From CAZEGV01 sp964511645 (lineage in GTDB: Bacteria > Bacteroidota > Bacteroidia > Cytophagales > JAAEPT01), in NCBI GenBank assembly GCA_964511645.1, contig CAZEGV010000034.1, forward strand, positions 1 to 28,517: DNA of 28,517 nucleotides, written 5' to 3'. The notes under the pieces are model-generated. The model worked only from the letters and a program-made list of their open reading frames with translations, was not told the origin of the DNA and ran no database searches. The translations under genes and the position numbers were made by a program. Of the stretch, positions 22,927-28,517 are shown one piece after another (the stretch's first letter is position 1; each line of letters starts with the position of its first letter).

Positions 22927-23270
22927 TTATGAAAAAATCTAAAGTGATGGACGTGTTACATGAAAATGATTTTGGGCGTATTGCCAAATGTAAATGTTGT
23001 AGCGAAATACAAGTACAATTAGGGAATGTCATTTTTATCCTCTCAGAGGAAGAGTATTTGGATTTTAGCTCTTTTTTTGAAAAAATAGCATTGGATTTTG
23101 AGATAAAAAAACACATCGATAAGTCCAGTCAGCAGTATCTTGTTAAGACTTATGTACATGATTTAATCTTGTCTTTTAAGCGTAAAGAGTTAGAAAAAAC
23201 AATAGAGCTAATTCGTTTTTCAGATTGTATGTTGTCAGTAAAAAAAATATTTAGAACACATGAGAGCTAA
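22923..23270 (+). CDS. Small Cys-rich cytoplasmic protein (DUF6686-like)
   Basis: 115 aa with an N-terminal CKCC cluster (AKCKCCSEIQVQLGNVIFILSEEEY) and a helical C-terminus. Overall pattern resembles the Bacteroidota DUF6686 family, known beside haem and TonB genes; I am not certain of the family name. No signal peptide. Its start overlaps the previous stop by 4 bp (ATGA) and its end overlaps the TonB receptor by 11 bp, so it is translated with them. ATG 22929 is an alternative start. Cys residues could bind a metal or [Fe-S] centre; function unknown. Confidence 0.7.
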   Translation: MIMKKSKVMDVLHENDFGRIAKCKCCSEIQVQLGNVIFILSEEEYLDFSSFFEKIALDFEIKKHIDKSSQQYLVKTYVHDLILSFKRKELEKTIELIRFSDCMLSVKKIFRTHES

Positions 23271-25494
23271 AGTCACATTACTTATTGTATTATTATTGTT
23301 ATCTCTGGTAGGATTTAGTCAAAAGACTTGTACACTTACAGTATTGAGTCAAAACAAGACATCAATACCTTTTATCCATATCCTAATAAAGGAAACACAG
23401 GAAACGGTAATATCGGATGTTAATGGGGGAGTCGTTATTCAGTTCGGAACCCAAGACTCTCTCACTCTAGAACTCTCTGCTTTTGGCTTTGATAAAAAAG
23501 AAGAAATAATTATTGTTGGAGTAGATAAGGTCATCTATTTAAACGAAACCTCGATTACATTAGGAGCTGTTGTGCTTACTGCCCAGTACGCTGAAAGTAA
23601 TCCAGAAAAAGCAGTACAAAAAATCACGATCATAGACAAAAAGAAAATTGAAAGAATGGGGGCGGTTAACCTAAAAGATGTATTGACAAATGAGATGAAC
23701 ATTCGCTTATCTCAAGATAATATATTAGGTGCAGGAATAAGCTTACAAGGAGTAAGTGGAGAAAATGTAAAAATATTAATTGATGGAGTCCCTGTGATTG
23801 GTAGATTAAATGGGAATGTAGACTTAAGTCAGGTTAACCTAAATGATATAGAAAGAATAGAGATAGTAGAAGGTCCTATGTCGGTTAATTATGGGACTAA
23901 TGCCTTGGCGGGTGTTATTAATTTAATTACGAAAACAAATAAGGGTAAAAAAACAAATTTTAAGATAAACTCATATTATGAAAATATTGGAAACTATAAC
24001 CTTGATTTTAATGTCTTTAGGTCAATAAAAAAGCACTCTTTGTCATTATCCGGAGGTAGGAATTATTTTGATGGGTGGGTAGATGGGGACAATATTTTTG
24101 GAGAGCATGGGAAAATCGCCAATCAGTCACGCTATAAATCATGGAAACCAAAAGAACAATATTTCGGGAAGTTTAGTTATGCTTATAAGTTAAAAACAGG
24201 GACTCTTAAATATAATTTAGGCTATTTTAAAGAAAAAATTATAAATAGAGGTTTACCAAGATCACCTTATGGAGAAACTGCTTTTGATGACTATTATCGT
24301 ACTACAAGGGTTGATAATTCAATTATTTTAATCAAAAAATTAAAGAAATCAAAAAAAATTAAAACAACCTTGGCTTATAATGATTATTTGAGAAAGAAAA
24401 ACACTTTCTTTAAAGATTTAACCACCTTAGAGGAGCAGAAGACGAGTAATGCAGGTGATCAAGACACAACAAAGTTTAGCCAATGGGTATTGAGGAGTAG
24501 TTTTTCTACATCTAAAGATAGTGTAAAAATAAATTATGAAATAGGCATAGACTTTAATGTTGAAACTGCTTTTGGTGTAAGGATAAAAGATAAAACACAG
24601 CAAATGGGAGACTATGCTACTTATGTAAGCATGGAGTATAAGCCACTGAAAAACACAACTATTAGGCCAGGGGTCAGGTATGCTTATAATACGATTTATA
24701 AAGCCCCGTTAGTCCCGTCTATTAATATCAGACAAAAGCTCGGAAAATTTAATATTAGAGGGTCTTATGCAAGAGGGTTTAGAGCACCATCTTTAAAAGA
24801 ATTACACTTTAACTTTGTAGATATTAACCATAACATTATAGGCAATGAGAACTTGATAGCGGAGCAGTCAAATAATTTTAGTCTGTCAGTTAGTTACAAG
24901 AAGAGGGTTAAAAAGACATTGTTCAAAATAAATTCAAGTACGTTTTATAATAGGATAAAGAATTTAATCACCCTTGCTCAAGGAGAAGGGGTGCAGTTTT
25001 CTTACATAAATATTGGTGATTATCAAACTCATGGAATACAACTAAGTGGAACCGCTTCATATAAACATATTAAATGGGGATTAGGTTCGTCTTATATAGC
25101 TAGGTATAATTATTTATCATTTAATTACGATGTTAAAAAATTTAGTTACACTCCTGAGCTAAAAAGTAACTTTAATTATGATTGGGTAAAACGAAAGATG
25201 TTTGTTTCATTCTTTTATAAATTTACTGGAGAACTGTTAGGATTTAGAATTAATTCGACCAACGAAATATTACAAACCTATATGGAGTCATATCATACAG
25301 CTGATTTGTCATTAGGTAAAAAAATCTGGAAAGAAAAAGCTCAAATTATAATAGGGTCTAAAAATTTATTTAATGTTAAAAATGTAAATTCTGTTTCTCA
25401 AGGATCTGTGCATAGTGGTAGTAACGGGAGTTCTCCTGTAGCAATGGGAAGAACTTATTTTGTTAAAATGATTTTAAACCTACACTCAAAATGA
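23260..25494 (+). CDS. TonB-dependent outer-membrane receptor (HmuR-like)
   Basis: 744 aa. Signal peptide MRAKVTLLIVLLLLSLVGFSQ, a carboxypeptidase-like regulatory domain (about 22-100), then the plug (about 115-225; KITIIDKKKIERMGAVNLKDVL, GVSGENVKILIDGVPV, IERIEIVEGPMSVNYGTNAL) and the 22-strand barrel to the C-terminus. The FRAPSLKELHF motif in the barrel is frequent in haem/siderophore receptors; an NPNL-type haem signature is not obvious (EQSNNF occurs at that place). It is embedded in an HmuY/chelatase operon, so haem or iron-complex import is likely. Ends with ATGA overlap with the next gene. Confidence 0.92.
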   Translation: MRAKVTLLIVLLLLSLVGFSQKTCTLTVLSQNKTSIPFIHILIKETQETVISDVNGGVVIQFGTQDSLTLELSAFGFDKKEEIIIVGVDKVIYLNETSITLGAVVLTAQYAESNPEKAVQKITIIDKKKIERMGAVNLKDVLTNEMNIRLSQDNILGAGISLQGVSGENVKILIDGVPVIGRLNGNVDLSQVNLNDIERIEIVEGPMSVNYGTNALAGVINLITKTNKGKKTNFKINSYYENIGNYNLDFNVFRSIKKHSLSLSGGRNYFDGWVDGDNIFGEHGKIANQSRYKSWKPKEQYFGKFSYAYKLKTGTLKYNLGYFKEKIINRGLPRSPYGETAFDDYYRTTRVDNSIILIKKLKKSKKIKTTLAYNDYLRKKNTFFKDLTTLEEQKTSNAGDQDTTKFSQWVLRSSFSTSKDSVKINYEIGIDFNVETAFGVRIKDKTQQMGDYATYVSMEYKPLKNTTIRPGVRYAYNTIYKAPLVPSINIRQKLGKFNIRGSYARGFRAPSLKELHFNFVDINHNIIGNENLIAEQSNNFSLSVSYKKRVKKTLFKINSSTFYNRIKNLITLAQGEGVQFSYINIGDYQTHGIQLSGTASYKHIKWGLGSSYIARYNYLSFNYDVKKFSYTPELKSNFNYDWVKRKMFVSFFYKFTGELLGFRINSTNEILQTYMESYHTADLSLGKKIWKEKAQIIIGSKNLFNVKNVNSVSQGSVHSGSNGSSPVAMGRTYFVKMILNLHSK

Positions 25495-26292
25495 AAATAA
25501 ATATATTATTCCTCTCTGTTTTATTGATTGTAAACATAGCCTTCAGTCAAAAAAATACTTACGTCCTTTATAACTCAAAAGAAAAAAATAAGGTATAAAA
25601 AAATGATAAAAACTTTAGTAAAAAAAGATATTGTTCTGTTTGGGGAGTTACACAATAATCCTATTTCTCACTGGTTACAATATGAACTTACTACAGAATT
25701 GTATAAAACAAGGAAACTAGTATTAGGTGCAGAGATGCTAGAGGCAGATACTCAACAAGTACTTAATGCTTATTTACGTAAGGAAATCAATTATACTGAG
25801 CTAGATTCATTAGCCAGATTATGGAAAAACCATAAGACTGATTATGCTCCTCTTGTTGATTTTGCTAGGAAGAACAATATGTCATTTGTTGCGACCAATA
25901 TCCCAAGGAGATATGCCAGTTTAGTTTACAAGAATGATTTTAAAATATTAGACTCTTTATCGTCAAAAGAAAAAGAATGGATAGCCCCGTTACCGATTCT
26001 TTTTGATAAAGATTTACCGATGTATAAAGAAATTCTTCTTATGATGGGAAATCATGGTTCGCCAAGCTTGGTGAAAGCTCAAGCTATCAAAGATGCAACG
26101 ATGGCATATTTTATTCAAAAGAGTCACAAACAAGATCATCTTTTTATTCACTATAACGGAGCTTATCATTCAGATAAGTATGAGGGGATTTTGTGGTACT
26201 TAAAACAAGATCAACCGAACAAAAAATACGCTACAATATCTACAGTTTCTCAAAAAAACATTATCAAAGGGCAGATTTTATTATCTGTGTAG
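25491..26292 (+). pseudogene. ChaN-family haem-binding protein, frameshifted at an A7 tract
   Basis: An ATG at 25491 overlaps the TonB receptor stop and encodes a signal peptide (ILFLSVLLIVNIAFSQ) plus KNTYVLYNSKEKNKV, then meets a stop at 25596-25598. The rest, in another frame from 25603, is a clear ChaN domain: LFGELHNNPISHWLQYELT, AEMLEADTQ, NIPRRYASLV, MMGNHGSPSLVKA, YNGAYHSDKYEG. Removing one A from A7 (25582-25588) rejoins the frames as YNSKEKIRYKKMIKTL, a normal ChaN junction, giving ~266 aa. ChaN proteins bind haem at the outer membrane or periplasm. Without the upstream segment the 229-aa frame would lack export. Causes could be a sequencing error, mutation or slippage-based control at the homopolymer. 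Confidence 0.85.
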
Positions 26293-26330
26293 ATAGTGAT
26301 ATGACAACTACTTATTAAGAAAAAAACATA

Positions 26331-27332
26331 ATGACGGACAATCAACAAGTAAATTTGAATAAAAAAGGTTTAGTTTATATAAGCTTAGGCTTTATGTTAA
26401 GTCTATTTAGCTCGTGTGATAAACAAGAGTTACCAGTACCAGCACATGAAGCTGGAGATGTGATAACAGGTAGTGTGTCGATGAAATCAGATTATCGTTA
26501 TCAGCTGTTTTTTGATTTAGAAAAAAAAATAGTTATAAAACAAAACCTGAAAACAGATTGGGATTTGGCTTTTGAAGCAAATGGCAATCACGTGATTTTA
26601 AATACAGCAAAAGCAATGTTGGCAGTGAATACCCAAAAGGTAGAGTTTTCCGCCGTGCCGAGTACGGAAGGGTTGAGTTTTATTTGGGATGAAACGTCAG
26701 GTAATTTAGATAGTACAGCTATAAGTGATTGGGAAGGTAAAAAGAATGTGTATGTAATAGATAGGGGATATGATGAGTCTGGACTGCATTTAGGCTATAA
26801 AAAGATTATATTTCAGTTAGTAGATAATACTGGTTACTCTATAAGTTTTGCTAATTTGGATGGGACAGACAGTGTTAGCTATCAAATACCAAAAGATGAT
26901 AGATATAACTTTACTTTTTTTTCGTTGGAGGGAGAAGGGAGTATTGAATATATAGAACCTCCCAAAGAGGATTGGGACATTGAGTTTACACAGTATACTA
27001 ATATCTTTTATGACCAAGATCCGCCTTTGCCTTATTTAGTGACAGGAGTAAGTATCAATAGAGAAAAAGTAGAAGTAAGTAAAGTGTTTGATAAAACATT
27101 TGAAGAAATTACTTTGTCGGATGCTTCTGATTATGTTTTTTCTTCCAGTATTAATGTGATTGGGTATGATTGGAAATTTTATTCCTTTAGCGTGGGTAAA
27201 TACACCGTAGACTCTAAGCAAAATTATTTAATTAGAAGCAGTAAAGGGAAGTACTATAAGTTACATTTCATAGATTTTTATGATACCTTTGGAGAAAAGG
27301 GGACTCCCCAATTTGAGTTTCAAGAATTATAA
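26331..27332 (+). CDS. HmuY-like haem-binding lipoprotein
   Basis: 333 aa. A long basic N-terminus followed by a hydrophobic stretch ends at the lipobox LFSSC (Cys29) and DKQELPVPAHEAG. The mature region is HmuY-like beta-rich sequence: TDWDLAFEANGN (75-86), GYKKIIFQLVDNTGYSISFANLDG, EDWDIEFTQYTN (about 213-224) and GYDWKFYSFSVGKY. It is a paralogue of the T9SS-exported protein at 18846: the same modules in the same order but anchored by lipid, without the sorting domain. It would bind haem at the outer membrane and hand it to the TonB receptor. The start follows the ChaN stop by 38 bp. Confidence 0.85.
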   Translation: MTDNQQVNLNKKGLVYISLGFMLSLFSSCDKQELPVPAHEAGDVITGSVSMKSDYRYQLFFDLEKKIVIKQNLKTDWDLAFEANGNHVILNTAKAMLAVNTQKVEFSAVPSTEGLSFIWDETSGNLDSTAISDWEGKKNVYVIDRGYDESGLHLGYKKIIFQLVDNTGYSISFANLDGTDSVSYQIPKDDRYNFTFFSLEGEGSIEYIEPPKEDWDIEFTQYTNIFYDQDPPLPYLVTGVSINREKVEVSKVFDKTFEEITLSDASDYVFSSSINVIGYDWKFYSFSVGKYTVDSKQNYLIRSSKGKYYKLHFIDFYDTFGEKGTPQFEFQEL

Positions 27333-27345
27333 AAATATATAAGGT

Positions 27346-27789
27346 ATGCATAACTTAGCTGTAATTATTCATGTTTTGTCCGCAACAGTTTGGACAGGTG
27401 GTCATATTGTTTTGGCGACAACGATTTTACCGAAAGTACTTAAAACTAATGACGTTGATAAATTATTGGATTTTGAAATGGGTTACGAGAAAGTGGGAAT
27501 GCCAGCTCTAATTATTCAGATTATAACAGGCTTGTACTTAGCTTACAGTTATCTTCCGGATATTACAAAATGGTTTTCATTTTCAGACCATTTCTCAATT
27601 CATATAGGCATAAAATTAATATTGCTTTTTAGTACATTTGCTTTAGCGCTTAATGCTAAGTTTAGATTAATACCTAAGCTCAAAGAAGGTAATAATCTAA
27701 AGATTTTTACTGGGCACATTGTTGCTGTGACAGTAATTTCTGTTTTATTTGTTATAACAGGTCTTAGCTTTGAAATGTTTCTTATTTAA
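27346..27789 (+). CDS. CopD-like four-helix membrane protein
   Basis: 147 aa with four hydrophobic segments (about 4-25, 54-70, 85-104, 123-145). Conserved His residues sit in the first helix (IIHVLSATVWTGGH, His9 and His20) and near LNAKFRLIPKL and TGHIVAV. This resembles the CopD/DUF2269-type family found beside haem-uptake genes in Bacteroidota; members have been linked to copper or to b-type haem, neither proven here. It is the last gene of the haem operon, 13 bp after the HmuY-like lipoprotein gene, and runs convergently into rdgB with an 8-bp overlap. Confidence 0.75.
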   Translation: MHNLAVIIHVLSATVWTGGHIVLATTILPKVLKTNDVDKLLDFEMGYEKVGMPALIIQIITGLYLAYSYLPDITKWFSFSDHFSIHIGIKLILLFSTFALALNAKFRLIPKLKEGNNLKIFTGHIVAVTVISVLFVITGLSFEMFLI

Positions 27790-28351
27790 AATAGCTCAAC
27801 ATTTTTCTTACAGCAATTCCTCTGTGTGATATTTTGTTTTTTTCAGTCATCGACATTTCAGCAAAAGTAATACCATAACCGAGAGGTTCAAAAACAGGGT
27901 CATAGCCAAAGCCATCCACTCCAGATTTTTGTGTTCTAATTACCCCCTTAGCTATACCTTCAAAGGTTTGAGGTTTACCTGATTCTATAAGCGTAATTAT
28001 AGTTCTAAATTGAGCCTTTCTATTAGTATGTTTTGTTAGTTCTGTCAACAATTTACTCATGTTATCTCCCGAATTACAAGTCTCACCTGCGTAGCGAGCT
28101 GAGTAAACACCAGGTTCGCCATTAAGAGCTTCTACCTCAAGCCCAGTGTCATCAGCAAAACAATCTACATTGTAATTATCATAGATGTACTGAGCCTTCT
28201 GTAAAGAATTTCCTTTTAGTGTGTTCGTAGTTTCTGGCAACTCTTCGTTGCACCCGATTTCCTTTAGCCCTACTATTTGTATATTAGGTAAGGCTTCTCG
28301 GATTTCTTTTAGTTTATTAGGGTTATTGGTAGCGAAACAAATTTTTTTCAT
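27782..28351 (-). CDS. rdgB: Non-canonical purine NTP pyrophosphatase (RdgB/HAM1)
   Basis: Hydrolyses ITP, dITP and XTP so that they do not enter nucleic acids. Motifs: MKKICFATNNPNKLKEI (1-17), FADDTGLEVEALNGEPGVYSARYAG (65-89) and the C-terminal GFGYDPVFEP and KNKISHRG. I take ATG 28351 as start (189 aa); the frame runs to a GTG at 28384 that would add 11 residues atypical for the family. Its 3' end overlaps the convergent CopD-like gene by 8 bp. Confidence 0.94.
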   Translation of the reverse strand: MKKICFATNNPNKLKEIREALPNIQIVGLKEIGCNEELPETTNTLKGNSLQKAQYIYDNYNVDCFADDTGLEVEALNGEPGVYSARYAGETCNSGDNMSKLLTELTKHTNRKAQFRTIITLIESGKPQTFEGIAKGVIRTQKSGVDGFGYDPVFEPLGYGITFAEMSMTEKNKISHRGIAVRKMLSYFK

Positions 28352-28469
28352 TTGATGTTTAGTATGTAAAGTGTTTAAAATCACTTTGGTTTATTACTTA
28401 ATTAAATTTATGATTCCGTTATTCTTTTTCAAATTCATAATCGCTCTCTACTTTTGCAATTCTTGTTTT

Positions 28470-28517
28470 ATACCATTTTAACTATAAGATAAGTCATTTA
28501 TCCTGTTTGTTTTTACA
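28470..28517 (+). repeat. Left end of MITE-like element (truncated by window edge)
   Basis: From TACCATTTTAACTATAA at 28470 onward the sequence matches copy 1 (12779 on) without a visible difference up to the last base. The left flank is TTA, not TAA as in the other copies. The interval 28352-28469, upstream of rdgB, has no other feature I can support. Confidence 0.8.

Overview
The window is AT-rich and comes from a member of the Bacteroidota, probably a flavobacteria-like marine or gliding lineage. Supporting signs are a gldC homologue, type IX secretion (T9SS) C-terminal sorting domains, SusC/HmuR-style TonB receptors, lipoboxes typical of the phylum, and promoters of the TTG / TAnnTTTG type. 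No tRNA, rRNA, CRISPR array or complete insertion sequence was found.

Left part (1-7155), minus strand: a housekeeping run. A compact, overlapping operon reads ftsX, a DUF3098-type membrane protein, uppP, truB, ribF, gldC and a diacylglycerol-kinase-like gene. It is followed by a ROK sugar kinase and an acyl-lipid desaturase, which ends at a strong 15-bp hairpin terminator. Centre (7391-12461), plus strand: a large membrane-anchored propeller-like protein, a GC-rich structured spacer, tsaC/Sua5, a small unknown gene and an HD-domain tRNA nucleotidyltransferase.

12458-13506 is a decayed gene for a secreted TPR protein. It was hit twice by a ~157-bp element with 17-bp inverted ends and a 3-bp TAA target duplication. 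Further pieces of the same MITE-like family lie at both window ends.

Right part (13599-27789): a regulated iron/haem acquisition region. An orphan NarL/LuxR-type response regulator is followed by two operons: (i) outer-membrane porin, imelysin lipoprotein and di-haem DUF1111 lipoprotein (the last split by an in-frame stop); (ii) a T9SS-secreted HmuY-like protein, a T9SS-secreted CxxCH protein, a lipoprotein CbiX/CbiK-type chelatase, a membrane FMN-binding/[4Fe-4S] electron-transfer protein, a small Cys protein, a TonB receptor, a ChaN-family protein (frameshifted at an A7 tract), an HmuY-like lipoprotein and a CopD-like membrane protein. The same 16-bp palindrome, TACC-N8-GGTA, laid out as two heptamers separated by 2 bp as in NarL sites, occurs upstream of the regulator and of both operons. 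In the two operons it precedes nearly identical promoters. I infer a haem-iron regulon run by this response regulator, in which haem is captured outside the cell, imported by the TonB receptor, and stripped of iron in the periplasm by the chelatase/flavoprotein pair. The window closes with convergent rdgB and another MITE end.
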